A program made the position numbers and the translations under genes. This document shows, piece by piece, positions 8,175 to 17,923 of a DNA stretch of 43,928 nt. The stretch is from contig CALXLE010000013.1 of the NCBI GenBank assembly GCA_944389115.1, positions 1 to 43,928 of the forward strand. Reading direction: 5' to 3'. Within the stretch, counting starts at the first letter, position 1. Each line of letters starts with the position of its first letter. This DNA comes from an uncultured Spirochaetaceae bacterium (GTDB lineage Bacteria; Spirochaetota; Spirochaetia; Sphaerochaetales; Sphaerochaetaceae). The notes beneath the pieces are model-generated. The model ran no database searches. It worked only from the letters and a program-made list of their open reading frames with translations, and was not told the origin of the DNA.

Positions 8175-11100
8175 TTATCCCTTGAAGTATCCCACCGCAG
8201 AGCGGAAGAACCTCAGGCTATCCCCTCCCTCGCAGAGATTCAGCATCGTATTCCGCTGGCTCCGTTCGACATGGCCCATACGTCCGAACACACGCCCATC
8301 GGGGCTGGTGATTCCCTCTATCGCATAAGCTGAGCCATTGAGATTGTACCGGCTGTCCATCGTCACATTGCCCTCCGGATCGGAATACTGGAAGGTTATC
8401 TGTCCATTCGCAGCGAGCGTATGGATGAGATTATCATCAGCGATGAACCTGCCCTCTCCATGGCTTATGGGCACAAGGCAGACCTCACCAGGTCTGAAGC
8501 CTGACATCCATGGACTCATTGCAGAGGAAACACGGACATGGGCTATATGAGAGATGTGCCTTCCTATCGTGTTGAATGTAAGCGTAGGATTATCCTTATC
8601 AGGCTCCCTGAATTCGCCATAAGGCAGAAGACCGAGCTTCACAAGCGCCTGGAAACCATTGCAGATACCACCGACAAGTCCCTGACGCACATCCAGGAGA
8701 TCCATGACAGATTCCCTGACAGCGGGACTGCGCATGAATGCAGTTATGAACTTTCCCGATCCATCGGGCTCATCCGCACCAGAGAATCCACCTGGGATGA
8801 ATAGTATCTGGCTGTTCCTGACAGCATTGGAGAATGAATCGATGCTATGCTTTATGGCGTCATTGCTGAGGTTTGATACAACGAAGATCTCAGCGTCAGC
8901 CCCTGCATCCTCAAAGGCTCTCTTCGTATCAATCTCGCAGTTCGTTCCCGGGAATACCGGGATGATTGCCCTTGGCCTGATATCCTTCCCGAAGCGGATT
9001 GAAGAGACCTTATCGCAAGTGAATGTCTCAACCTTGCCATCTCCGCCTGCGGAGGTTATCGGATAGACAGATGAGAGCGGATTCTCATAGGACAGCAAGA
9101 GATCCTCAAGTGGTATACCACAGAAAACAGGCTTCTCAATCGTATGGCCGAGAAGCACAGCTCCATCGACAGGTCCTGCTGTCTCAATGATGAATGTGCC
9201 GGCAGGAGCCTTCCCTTCCGTGCTGCCTTCATACCCGATGCCATTGCCAAAACACATCTTCGCTATGGCCGCAGATATGCTTCCATATGGAACAGTTGAT
9301 ACAGCAGTTGCCCGGCTTTCCCTGAATATCCTTGCAGCCCTGTCGAGATAGGAAGCTATGTCACCATCAGGGACAAGAAGGGAGACGCATGATCCTGCGG
9401 CCTTGAATTCCGGTGATATGATACGATCCGGAGTTGTCGTATTCACAGCAAACGACACAAGCGTATTCGGCACATCGATATTCTCGAAAGTCCCGGACAT
9501 GCTGTCCTTGCCTCCGATTGCTGCTGTGCCGAGATCGAGCTGAGCCCTGAGAGCGCCAAGAAGCGCAGCTAGAGGCCTTCCCCATCTTGCGGGATCAGTT
9601 CCGGTCCTTCCGAAGAACTCCTGGAACGTAAGATATGTGCCCTTTCTGCTTCCGCCTGCAGCCACAATCTTCGAGACACTGTCAACAACAGCGTCATACG
9701 ATCCATGGAATGGATCTGCCGCTGTCTTATACGGATTGTAGCCATAGGCCATCAATGACACGGTTTCCGATCTTCCATGCTCTGATGGGATAAGAGCCGC
9801 CATCGCCTCAGGCGCTGTCTTCTGGTATCTGCCTCCGAATGGCAGGAGAACGGTCGATGCGCCGATAGTCGAATCGAAGCGTTCTGAAAGTCCCTGCTTT
9901 GAAGAGAGATTCAGATTGGACAGAGCATCCTTCACAGATAGCGATGAGAGGTCTTCGTAGGAAAGCCCTTCTGCAACTTCTGCATTCTGATGCTTTTCAG
10001 CGCCATTCGTATCAAGGAATGAACGCTGCAGATGCACAATCTCCCTGCCCCTCCACTTCATACTGAGCACAGGCTCCTCCGTCACGACGGCAACCGGGGT
10101 GCACTCAAGATTCTCCTCATGGGCAAGCGCGATGAAACGCTCTGCATCTGAAGAACCGACAGCAACAGCCATCCTTTCCTGGCTTTCGGAGATTGCAAGC
10201 TCGGTCCCATCGAGCCCGAGATACTTCTTCGGAACCTTATCCAGATTGATATCAAGGCCGGGAGCGAGTTCTCCGATTGCGACAGATACCCCGCCTGCGC
10301 CGAAATCATTGCAACGCTTTATCATGAGGGAGGCTTCCTTCCTCATAAAGAGCCTCTGAAGCTTCCTCTCCTCAGGGGCATTTCCCTTCTGGACCTCCGC
10401 AGAGCATGTCTCAAGCGATTTCATACCATGGCTCTTGGAAGATCCCGTAGCTCCTCCGATGCCATCACGCCCTGTGCGTCCTCCAAGAAGGAGAATCACA
10501 TCACCAGGAACAGGAGCTTCCCGCCTTACGTGGTCCTCTGGAACAGCTCCCATGACAGCACCAAGCTCCATATGCTTGGCCTTATAGCCAGGGTGGTAGA
10601 TCTCATCGACCATCCCTGTGGCAAGACCAATCTGATTGCCATAGCTTGAATAGCCGCGTGCAGCATCAAGAGCAATCCTGCGCTGAGGGAGCTTTCCCGC
10701 CATCGTATCGGAGAACGGCTCAGTGACATCGCCGGAACCCGTCAGCCTCATTGCCTGATAGACATATGCCCTACCTGAGAGAGGATCCCTGATGGCTCCT
10801 CCTATGCAGGTTGCTGCTCCGCCGAATGGCTCTATCTCAGTCGGATGGTTGTGGGTCTCATTCTTGAAAAGAAGAAGATATGGGACATCCTTGCCATCGA
10901 TTCTTGCTGTGATCTTTATCGAGCAGGCGTTGATCTCCTCCGATACATCGAGATTATCGAGAAGCCCACGCTTCTTAAGAATCTTCGCCCCTATTGTCGC
11001 TATATCCATCAGAGAGACAGGACGGTTCTCCCTTCCGAGCTCCTTCCGTATCGTGAGATACTCATTGTATGCGGCCTCCGCATCACGGTCATGGAAGACA

Positions 11101-11795
11101 ACCGAATCAAGATGGGTGAGAAATGTTGTATGGCGGCAATGATCCGACCAGTATGTATCGCATACGCGGAGCTCTGTAATCGTTGGATCACGATGCTCCG
11201 TCTCAATGAAATACCGCTGGAACAGGGCCAGGTCTGCATTATCCATAGCAAGCCCATAGCGTGTACGGAATGCATCGAGCGCGTTTGCATCCATCGTCCT
11301 GAATCCATCGAGCACAGCGACATCGTGCGGCTCTGGGTAGGATGCCGAGAGCGTATCGCCCTCTTCTATTGCACTCTCCTCTGCCTCAACAGGGTTGATC
11401 AGATACTTCCTGATCCTGATGCCATCATCCTTTGAGCATCCATATAGGAGATAGATCCTCGATGACTTCACCTTCGCATCAACACCAGGAGACAGGAATG
11501 ATATGCACTCCTCTGCGCTTCTTGCTCTCTGGTCAAATTGTCCCGCGAGATAGCAGACGCGGAACACATCATCCGCCTCCGGCACCGAGCTGAGGATACT
11601 GTCAACAGGCGGCTCTGAGAATACCTCAGAGACAGCTCTTGAAAAGACCTCCTCAGGAATATTCTCAGCATCGTAGCAGTTGAGGATCCTTACTCTGTCT
11701 ATATCGATACCGAGGAACTCCCTTATATCCCTTCCGAGCGCATCGGCCTCGTTCCTGAATCCTTCCTTCTTCTCGACCAGAACTCTATACACCAT
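8175..11795 (-). CDS. purL: Phosphoribosylformylglycinamidine synthase, single-chain form
   Basis: This enzyme converts FGAR, glutamine and ATP to FGAM, the fourth step of purine synthesis. At 1206 residues it is the long form that carries synthetase and glutaminase on one chain, so separate PurQ and PurS are not needed. The synthetase part has NETHNHPTEIEPFGGA and GGRTGRDGIGGA. The C-terminal class I amidotransferase domain starts near IIPVFPGTNCE, with nucleophile Cys1045 in GGICNG and the His1174/Glu1176 pair in GHVE. The ATG overlaps the purD end by 11 nt. It is the last gene of the operon. Confidence 0.96.
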   Translation of the reverse strand: MVYRVLVEKKEGFRNEADALGRDIREFLGIDIDRVRILNCYDAENIPEEVFSRAVSEVFSEPPVDSILSSVPEADDVFRVCYLAGQFDQRARSAEECISFLSPGVDAKVKSSRIYLLYGCSKDDGIRIRKYLINPVEAEESAIEEGDTLSASYPEPHDVAVLDGFRTMDANALDAFRTRYGLAMDNADLALFQRYFIETEHRDPTITELRVCDTYWSDHCRHTTFLTHLDSVVFHDRDAEAAYNEYLTIRKELGRENRPVSLMDIATIGAKILKKRGLLDNLDVSEEINACSIKITARIDGKDVPYLLLFKNETHNHPTEIEPFGGAATCIGGAIRDPLSGRAYVYQAMRLTGSGDVTEPFSDTMAGKLPQRRIALDAARGYSSYGNQIGLATGMVDEIYHPGYKAKHMELGAVMGAVPEDHVRREAPVPGDVILLLGGRTGRDGIGGATGSSKSHGMKSLETCSAEVQKGNAPEERKLQRLFMRKEASLMIKRCNDFGAGGVSVAIGELAPGLDINLDKVPKKYLGLDGTELAISESQERMAVAVGSSDAERFIALAHEENLECTPVAVVTEEPVLSMKWRGREIVHLQRSFLDTNGAEKHQNAEVAEGLSYEDLSSLSVKDALSNLNLSSKQGLSERFDSTIGASTVLLPFGGRYQKTAPEAMAALIPSEHGRSETVSLMAYGYNPYKTAADPFHGSYDAVVDSVSKIVAAGGSRKGTYLTFQEFFGRTGTDPARWGRPLAALLGALRAQLDLGTAAIGGKDSMSGTFENIDVPNTLVSFAVNTTTPDRIISPEFKAAGSCVSLLVPDGDIASYLDRAARIFRESRATAVSTVPYGSISAAIAKMCFGNGIGYEGSTEGKAPAGTFIIETAGPVDGAVLLGHTIEKPVFCGIPLEDLLLSYENPLSSVYPITSAGGDGKVETFTCDKVSSIRFGKDIRPRAIIPVFPGTNCEIDTKRAFEDAGADAEIFVVSNLSNDAIKHSIDSFSNAVRNSQILFIPGGFSGADEPDGSGKFITAFMRSPAVRESVMDLLDVRQGLVGGICNGFQALVKLGLLPYGEFREPDKDNPTLTFNTIGRHISHIAHVRVSSAMSPWMSGFRPGEVCLVPISHGEGRFIADDNLIHTLAANGQITFQYSDPEGNVTMDSRYNLNGSAYAIEGITSPDGRVFGRMGHVERSQRNTMLNLCEGGDSLRFFRSAVGYFKG

Positions 11796-13059
11796 CAGAA
11801 GCCTCCAGTGCCCTTCTACCTATATCCTTCCTGTATTCCATGCCCTCGAAGCTTATGTGCTCCATCGCCTTGTATGCCGTGCTGAGAGCTTCTCCCAGAG
11901 TGCTTGCTGTTGCGACAGCAGAGAGGACACGGCCGCCAGAGGTGACAAGCTTACCATCCTTCTCTGCGGCCCCTGCGATATATACAGAGCAATCCCCTGT
12001 ATCTCCTATCGTGATTTCCTTTCCCTTCGCATACTTGTCGGGATAACCTCCGGAAGCTGCTACGACGCATGCAGAGGAGAGATCCTTCCACTTCACATCG
12101 GCATCCTCAAGCCGTCCTTCCGTGACTGCCATCATGATCTCCAGCAGGTCCGAGTCAAGCAGAGGGAGAATCGCCTCCGCCTCCGGATCCCCGAATCTGG
12201 AGTTATACTCGATTACCTTCGGTCCGGAAGGTGTGAGCATGAGGCCGAAATAAAGACAGCCAGAGAACGGACAGCCTTCAGCTTCCATAGCCCTGATGGT
12301 AGGAAGGAATATCGTATCCATGCACTCTGCTGAAATAGCATCGGTGAAGAATGGGTTCGGGGCTATGACTCCCATGCCGCCTGTATTCGGGCCTTTATCC
12401 CCATCATAGGCCCTCTTATGGTCCATGCTGGATACCATAGGAACAACAGTCTTCCCATCGGTGAACGAAAGAACAGTAACTTCCGGTCCTGTAAGGAATT
12501 CCTCGATGACAATCTTCTGCCCTGCCGTGCCGAATGCGGCATTGTCCATCATGTCCTTTATGGCACTGATAGCCTCATCCCTGCTTTCTGCGATGATCAC
12601 ACCCTTTCCAAGTGCCAGCCCATCTGCCTTAATGACAAGGGGATAGGACTGCCGCTCAGCATATGAAATTGCCTCACTGCTATCGGTGAAGACCTCATAG
12701 GATGCTGTGGGGATTGAGTACTTGCGCATCAGATTCTTTGCGAATGACTTTGAAGCCTCTATCTGGGCAGCCTTCCTGTCAGGCCCGAATGCCGGGATAC
12801 CGGCAGCCTTCAACGCATCGACCATTCCAATTGCAAGCGGATCATCTGGTGCTACGACAACATAATCGATGCTGTGTTCCCTGCACGCGGCAATGACTCC
12901 GGTTATATCCATCACGCTGCAAGGTATGTTGCATCCATAGCGGGCCGTTCCTCCGTTGCCAGGGAGGAAGAAAAGTGCAGGGGAAAGCGAGCTGGCGGCT
13001 ATTTTCTGCCCGAGCGCATCCTCTCGTCCGCCGCTCCCGATAATCAGAACATTCATCAT
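11785..13059 (-). CDS. purD: Phosphoribosylamine-glycine ligase (GAR synthetase)
   Basis: PurD joins phosphoribosylamine and glycine using ATP, the second step of purine synthesis. The 424-residue protein begins MMNVLIIGSGGREDALGQKIA, the typical N-domain. An ATP-grasp domain follows (SFAKNLMRKYSIPTA; PLVIKADGLALGKGV; NTGGMG; and FGDPE near the metal site). It overlaps purL by 11 nt and lies 7 nt after the AICAR transformylase gene. Confidence 0.96.
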   Translation of the reverse strand: MMNVLIIGSGGREDALGQKIAASSLSPALFFLPGNGGTARYGCNIPCSVMDITGVIAACREHSIDYVVVAPDDPLAIGMVDALKAAGIPAFGPDRKAAQIEASKSFAKNLMRKYSIPTASYEVFTDSSEAISYAERQSYPLVIKADGLALGKGVIIAESRDEAISAIKDMMDNAAFGTAGQKIVIEEFLTGPEVTVLSFTDGKTVVPMVSSMDHKRAYDGDKGPNTGGMGVIAPNPFFTDAISAECMDTIFLPTIRAMEAEGCPFSGCLYFGLMLTPSGPKVIEYNSRFGDPEAEAILPLLDSDLLEIMMAVTEGRLEDADVKWKDLSSACVVAASGGYPDKYAKGKEITIGDTGDCSVYIAGAAEKDGKLVTSGGRVLSAVATASTLGEALSTAYKAMEHISFEGMEYRKDIGRRALEASDGV

Positions 13060-13066
13060 ACGCTCC

Positions 13067-14239
13067 TCAATGATGGAAAAGCCTTACTGTGGTAAAGCAC
13101 ATGACCATGCCGAATCTGTCAGCCTCAGCTATGACAGCATCATCACGGACGCTTCCGCCAGGCTCCGCTATGTACGAGACTCCGCTCTTCTCTGCCCTGT
13201 CGATATTATCCGAGAAGGGGAAGAAAGCATCTGATGCAAGGGAGATACCATGGATTGATGAGAGATATGCCTTCTTCTCCTCTCTAGTGAAGGGCTCCGG
13301 CTTCTCTGTGAAATAGCTCTCCCAGCCACCAAGCACATCCATCTCCGGATCATCGGAGAGATACTGCTCTATGATATTATCCTTATCATTGCGGGAAAGG
13401 CCCGGTAGGAATGGAAGCGACTGCACCTTGTCTGAGAGCCTGAGATTCCATAGGTCGGCCTTATTGCCTGCAAGCCTTGTGCAATGGATTCTTGACTGCT
13501 GGCCTGCCCCGACACCGATTGTCTGCCCATTATATGCATAGCAGACCGAATTGGACTGGGTATGCTTCAGCGCGATAAGTGCTACGGTAAGATCTCTTCT
13601 CGCATCATCCGTGAGAGCCTTGTTCTCCGTAACGATATTGGCAAAATCCTCATCGGATGGAATGTACTCATTCCTGTCCTGGACGAACTCTATGCCGAAG
13701 ACGGTGCGCCGTTCCTCCTTCTCTGGGATGAAATCAGGATCGATCCGCAGAACGGTATAGCTGCCCTTCCGTTTCTCACGTAGGATATCAAGGGCCTCTT
13801 GCGTATACCCCGGAGCGATAACGCCATCGGAGACTTCCCTTGCGATAAGATGGGCAGTAGCTTCATCGCATACATCGGAAAGGGAGATGAAATCGCCGAA
13901 TGAGCTCATGCGGTCTGCGCTTCTTGCCCTGGCGTATGCGGCAGCGAGGGGGGAAAGCTCCATCTTCTTCGGAATGAATGACATCTTCCGCTCCTTGTCG
14001 GAAAGAGGAAGGCCTATTGCAGCTCCCGCAGGGGACACATGCTTGAACGATGCCGCAGCTGGAAGACCAGTAGCCATCTTCAGCTCCGATACAAGCTGCC
14101 AGCCATTGAGCGCATCGAGGAAGTTTATATAACCCGCCCGGCCATTGAGAACCTCGACAGGAAGTCCTCCCTCACGCTCTATATATGCCCTCTTCTGATT
14201 CGGATTGCATCCATATTTCAGATCGATTCTGTCAGCCAT
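13067..14239 (-). CDS. Stand-alone AICAR transformylase
   Basis: The enzyme transfers a formyl group from 10-formyl-tetrahydrofolate to AICAR, giving FAICAR. From the ATG at 14239 it has 390 residues and corresponds to the C-terminal part of PurH only. It starts MADRIDLKYGCNPNQKRA and has FKHVSPAG, with the catalytic Lys-His pair, and HTQSNSVCYA. The N-terminal IMP cyclohydrolase domain of fused PurH is absent. GGAGGAA 6 nt upstream of 14239 sets the start; the open frame continues another 58 codons upstream without family similarity. It overlaps purO by 8 nt, and purO supplies the missing cyclohydrolase step. Confidence 0.92.
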   Translation of the reverse strand: MADRIDLKYGCNPNQKRAYIEREGGLPVEVLNGRAGYINFLDALNGWQLVSELKMATGLPAAASFKHVSPAGAAIGLPLSDKERKMSFIPKKMELSPLAAAYARARSADRMSSFGDFISLSDVCDEATAHLIAREVSDGVIAPGYTQEALDILREKRKGSYTVLRIDPDFIPEKEERRTVFGIEFVQDRNEYIPSDEDFANIVTENKALTDDARRDLTVALIALKHTQSNSVCYAYNGQTIGVGAGQQSRIHCTRLAGNKADLWNLRLSDKVQSLPFLPGLSRNDKDNIIEQYLSDDPEMDVLGGWESYFTEKPEPFTREEKKAYLSSIHGISLASDAFFPFSDNIDRAEKSGVSYIAEPGGSVRDDAVIAEADRFGMVMCFTTVRLFHH

Positions 14240-14903
14240 TTGCTTCCTCCATTCCATTGATGATCCTCTCCTCGTTCCCATAGCGGACATATATTGAGAT
14301 CCGTCTGTCCGGAGCCATTGCATTCCAGGCATCGGCAACAAGCTCATCTGCAGAGGAAAGCGTCTCAAGCCTTGCGGGAAGTCCTTCGAATGATGGAAGA
14401 GGTGAACCGTCATGCATGTATGTATGGATCATATGCATAACACCATCCTCCCTGCCGTAGCTATAGAGCTTCCTCTCCGTTCCATCACCGTCCTTGCTTA
14501 TTATCGAAAGGGTATAGCCCGAAGGGGATGACGTTATGCTGATGCGTGGGGTGAAATTAGGAGCATCCGGCTCATATGTCCTTGTGACAAGGGCCTCCTC
14601 AACGCTCTTCCCTTCATCCAGGAAAGATGCAATCGTATCGGTCTGGTCCCCGTTTGTCAGCACAATGGTATCACCGGACGATCTCATCGCATTGTAGATT
14701 ATCAGGGAAGGATCCTCGACCTTCGACGGATCATACGGCTCAGTGCGGAGCACACCGTTCTCAAGGCGGAATACACGGTTCCTGCTATTCGTGCTCCTTC
14801 CTGTTATCGCATAGAGGAGAACAATCTCCCCTCCCTTACCATATCCTGCTGCCGCAATGCGCCCAGGATAATCAATTGCCCCAAGATATTCACCTGCTCT
14901 CAT
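14232..14903 (-). CDS. purO: Archaeal-type IMP cyclohydrolase (PurO-like)
   Basis: This 223-residue protein resembles PurO of the IMP_cyclohyd family, which closes the ring of FAICAR to give IMP. Family features seen are YPGRIAAAGYG near the start, YAITGRSTNSRNR, DPSLIIYNAMR and TNGDQTDTI. It is unrelated to the cyclohydrolase domain of bacterial PurH. Its place next to a PurH that lacks this domain gives strong functional support. The ATG overlaps the purN end by 14 nt, and GGAGATAG lies just upstream. Confidence 0.88.
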   Translation of the reverse strand: MRAGEYLGAIDYPGRIAAAGYGKGGEIVLLYAITGRSTNSRNRVFRLENGVLRTEPYDPSKVEDPSLIIYNAMRSSGDTIVLTNGDQTDTIASFLDEGKSVEEALVTRTYEPDAPNFTPRISITSSPSGYTLSIISKDGDGTERKLYSYGREDGVMHMIHTYMHDGSPLPSFEGLPARLETLSSADELVADAWNAMAPDRRISIYVRYGNEERIINGMEEANG

Positions 14904-15489
14904 CTTCTATCTCCTTAGCTATCATCTGGGCTGCCTCTGGAAGGATCTTCCACTCAGCCTCCTCCATGACTCTTCTCTGCAATGTCTCCGGACTGTCGCC
15001 CGGAAGGACCGCAACCGCTTTCTGTATGAGTATCCGCCCACCATCGGGAATCTCATTCACAAGATGGACAGTGGCACCAGTCACCTTTACCCCGCGTTCC
15101 AACGCGGCTTCATGGACCTTGAGTCCATAGAATCCCTTTCCGCAGAATGAAGGAATCAGCGAGGGGTGGATATTTATGATTCTGTCCCTATACTGATCGA
15201 TTACTGATGGAGGAAGGATGGAAAGAAAGCCTGCGAGTATGACCATATCGATACCATGGTTCCGCAGCACATCGACAAGCTCGGAGGAGAAGAGCTTCAT
15301 CCCTATCTTCTTCCGTTCTATCAGGACAGCCTCCCTTCCATGGCGGGCCGCGCGCTCAAGTGCATAGGAAGGCCTGTCAGCGACAACCAGCTCTATGCGG
15401 CCTGAAGGAATCCTGCCAGACTCCTCTGCCTCGAGAAGCGCTTCAAGGTTCGTGCCGCCCCCGGAGACAAGCACCGCAATCCTTACCAT
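14890..15489 (-). CDS. purN: Phosphoribosylglycinamide formyltransferase (folate-dependent)
   Basis: PurN formylates GAR from 10-formyl-tetrahydrofolate, the third step of purine synthesis. The 199-residue chain opens with MVRIAVLVSGGGTNLEALL, has the catalytic segment NIHPSLIPSF and the later VTGATVHLVNEIPDGGRIL, which carries the family's His and Asp. It overlaps purM by 7 nt and purO by 14 nt. Confidence 0.95.
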   Translation of the reverse strand: MVRIAVLVSGGGTNLEALLEAEESGRIPSGRIELVVADRPSYALERAARHGREAVLIERKKIGMKLFSSELVDVLRNHGIDMVILAGFLSILPPSVIDQYRDRIINIHPSLIPSFCGKGFYGLKVHEAALERGVKVTGATVHLVNEIPDGGRILIQKAVAVLPGDSPETLQRRVMEEAEWKILPEAAQMIAKEIEDESR

Positions 15490-16505
15490 ATCCTCACCTC
15501 GTCATCGCTCTTCACGATCTCACCAAGGATATATGAGTCAGGAACTGCATCCAAAGCACTGTCTGCAGTATCGCTGCTTACGATCAGGGCCATTCCAACA
15601 CCCATGTTGAATGTATTGAACATGTCACGCTCCGGAATATTCCCTTCATTCTGGATGACATGGAAGATGGGATGGACCCTGACATCGCTCTTCCTGATGC
15701 TTACGCCAAGGCCCTCTGGAAGGACTCTTGGGATATTCTCATAGAAGCCTCCTCCTGTGATATGGCAGATTGCATGGACAGAGGATGCCGAGATAGCAGC
15801 CATCGCATCCTTCACATAGATCCGGGTCGGGGCAAGAAGGGCCTCGCCAAGAGTCATTCCGAGATCATCGATTCTCCTTCCGAGCACGCCCGGATCGGAA
15901 TCAATGCCGAAGACACGGCGCACAAGCGAGAAGCCATTGGAATGGACTCCGGAGGAAGGGAATGCAATAACAGCGTCACCCTCTCTCACTCTGTCCCTTC
16001 CAAGGATCCTCTCCTTCTCTGCGATTCCTACAGAGAATCCCGCGAGATCGTACTCATTCTCAGGATAGAAGCCCGGCATCTCAGCAGTCTCCCCGCCGAC
16101 GAGGGCGCATCCAGCCTCAACACAGCCATCTGCAACGCCTTTGACGATATCAGCAATACGTTCCGGTATGTTACGTCCACATGCGATGTAATCCAGGAAG
16201 AGAAGAGGTTTCGCGCCAAGGCATACGATATCATTCACGCACATAGCCACGCAGTCAATTCCAACAGTGTCATGCTTATCGAGCGCAAATGCGATCTTGA
16301 GCTTGGTTCCCACGCCATCGGTCCCGGAAACGAGCACGGATCCCTTCTCGCCGGAGATATCATAAAGGCCTCCGAATCCTCCGATATCATCGGTAGGAAG
16401 ACCTGTCTTCGTGCGGTTCACATGCTCCTTCATGAGCTCAACAGCCCTATACCCTGCTGTTATATCAACACCGCTTTCCCTGTAGCTTTCAGAATAGCTT
16501 TTCAT
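15483..16505 (-). CDS. purM: Phosphoribosylformylglycinamidine cyclo-ligase (AIR synthetase)
   Basis: PurM closes the imidazole ring, converting FGAM to AIR with ATP. From the ATG at 16505 the protein is 340 residues. It shows DIGGFGGLYD, LVSGTDGVGTKLKIA, the conserved GGETAEMPGFY and HITGGGFYENIPR. Two ATGs stand side by side at 16508 and 16505. The first overlaps the purF stop as TAATG but is only 2 nt from the GAGGGGG ribosome site, so the second, 5 nt away, is preferred. An apparent 24-codon upstream extension lies inside purF. Confidence 0.95.
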   Translation of the reverse strand: MKSYSESYRESGVDITAGYRAVELMKEHVNRTKTGLPTDDIGGFGGLYDISGEKGSVLVSGTDGVGTKLKIAFALDKHDTVGIDCVAMCVNDIVCLGAKPLLFLDYIACGRNIPERIADIVKGVADGCVEAGCALVGGETAEMPGFYPENEYDLAGFSVGIAEKERILGRDRVREGDAVIAFPSSGVHSNGFSLVRRVFGIDSDPGVLGRRIDDLGMTLGEALLAPTRIYVKDAMAAISASSVHAICHITGGGFYENIPRVLPEGLGVSIRKSDVRVHPIFHVIQNEGNIPERDMFNTFNMGVGMALIVSSDTADSALDAVPDSYILGEIVKSDDEVRIW

Positions 16506-16507
16506 CA

Positions 16508-17923
16508 TTACCCCCTCTGATGGTATCTGTCCTTCCCCTGCACCTCTGGTGGCGGACAAGGATATCTCCCGGTGAAGCATGCAGTGCAGAACCCTTTGTC
16601 GCCAGTGGGCGCAAGCTTCACGACACTCTCAGGAGAGAGGAAGCCCAATGAATCGACATCGAGTATCTCCTTCATCTCCTCATCGCTGTACTTATATGCG
16701 AATAGATTCTCCGAACTATCGATATCCGTGCCGAAATAGCAGGGATAGAGGAACTTGGGTGCAGAGGACATGAAATGGACCTCCTTTGCCCCAGCATCCC
16801 TCAGAAGCTTCACTATGCGCTTGGAGGTAGTTCCCCGGACTATAGAATCATCAATCAGCACCACCCTTTTGCCCTTTACCGCGGAAGGGATAGGATTGAG
16901 CTTTATCCTGACAGAGTCCTCCCTCATCCGCTGGTCAGGCTGGATGAATGTGCGCCCGATATACTTATTCTTTATCAGTCCTGTCGAATATGGTATGCCA
17001 GACTGTCTTGAATAGCCGAGAGCTGCCTCGATGCCTGAATCAGGCACACCGATGACCACATCGGCCTGCACAGGATGCTCAAGAGCGAGGAATGCTCCTG
17101 CCCTCTGCCTTGCAAGCTGCACAGAAACACCATCGATGACGGAATCAGGACGGGCGAAATAGATAAGCTCGAAGACACAGAAGCTCTTCTGCTCACGCCC
17201 TGTATGGGATTTGTCCGAGAAGACATTTCCTTCCTTATCTATGGTCACGATCTCCCCTGGCTCGATATCGCGGATGAACTCAGCACCGATTGTATCGAAT
17301 GCGCAGCTTTCGGATGCAAAGACATAGCCATTGTCGATTCTTCCCATGCAGAGAGGCCTGAATCCCCATGGATCTCTTGCAGCAACAAGCTTATCGCGGC
17401 CCATGACAAGGAGCGAGTATGCGCCCCTGAGTTCATCCATCAGTCTTGAAACTGCCTTATCCAGAGGGAGATCCTCCAGTCTGTGGCGCACAAGCATGTA
17501 TGCGATTACCTCTGTATCGCTTGTCGTATGGAAGATGGATCCATTGAGCTCAAGTTCCTTCCTCAGCTCAGCATCATTGGTAAGGTTGCCATTATGGGCA
17601 ACAGCCATGGATCCGAGGTAGTGATTGACGACAAGAGGCTGCACATTCAGCCGTGGATTGATACCAGTGGTACCGTAGCGCACATGGGAGATAGCCATGG
17701 TAGTCTCCGGAAAAGAAGAAAGGACGGAGGATGTGAAGACATCATTCACAAGCCCTGCGTCCTTTCTAGAGACTATGCCATCATCCGTAGCGACGGCTAT
17801 GCCTGCGCCCTCCTGCCCCCTGTGCTGCAGCGCATAGAGGGCGTAGTAGCATGTGCGGGCAAGGTCGGAAGGATTTTCCGACCAGATACCGAAGAGCCCG
17901 CATTCTTCCTTCAGCTCATCCAT
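16508..17923 (-). CDS. purF: Amidophosphoribosyltransferase, Fe-S type
   Basis: PurF makes phosphoribosylamine from PRPP and glutamine, the first committed step and the usual feedback point of the pathway. The N-terminal Ntn-type glutaminase would start at Cys8 (ECGLFGI) after removal of a 7-residue propeptide. The PRPP site reads VVLIDDSIVRGTT. Cysteines in KSFCVFE, LYPCYFG and the pair GFCTAC match the four cluster ligands of the Bacillus-type enzyme, so a [4Fe-4S] cluster and oxygen sensitivity are likely. The ATG at 17923 is chosen; it shares one base with the purC stop (TGATG) and has GGAG 7 nt upstream. A GTG one codon earlier is possible. Confidence 0.95.
   Translation of the reverse strand: MDELKEECGLFGIWSENPSDLARTCYYALYALQHRGQEGAGIAVATDDGIVSRKDAGLVNDVFTSSVLSSFPETTMAISHVRYGTTGINPRLNVQPLVVNHYLGSMAVAHNGNLTNDAELRKELELNGSIFHTTSDTEVIAYMLVRHRLEDLPLDKAVSRLMDELRGAYSLLVMGRDKLVAARDPWGFRPLCMGRIDNGYVFASESCAFDTIGAEFIRDIEPGEIVTIDKEGNVFSDKSHTGREQKSFCVFELIYFARPDSVIDGVSVQLARQRAGAFLALEHPVQADVVIGVPDSGIEAALGYSRQSGIPYSTGLIKNKYIGRTFIQPDQRMREDSVRIKLNPIPSAVKGKRVVLIDDSIVRGTTSKRIVKLLRDAGAKEVHFMSSAPKFLYPCYFGTDIDSSENLFAYKYSDEEMKEILDVDSLGFLSPESVVKLAPTGDKGFCTACFTGRYPCPPPEVQGKDRYHQRG

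Noticed and set aside
10845..11435. 196-codon plus-strand frame opposite purL, and similar long frames opposite purD and purL
   Set aside because: Long antisense frames are common here because of the codon pattern; the purL and purD motifs are intact on the other strand.
15660..16520. 286-codon plus-strand frame opposite purM
   Set aside because: It lies wholly over conserved purM coding sequence, and its translation has no recognisable domain.
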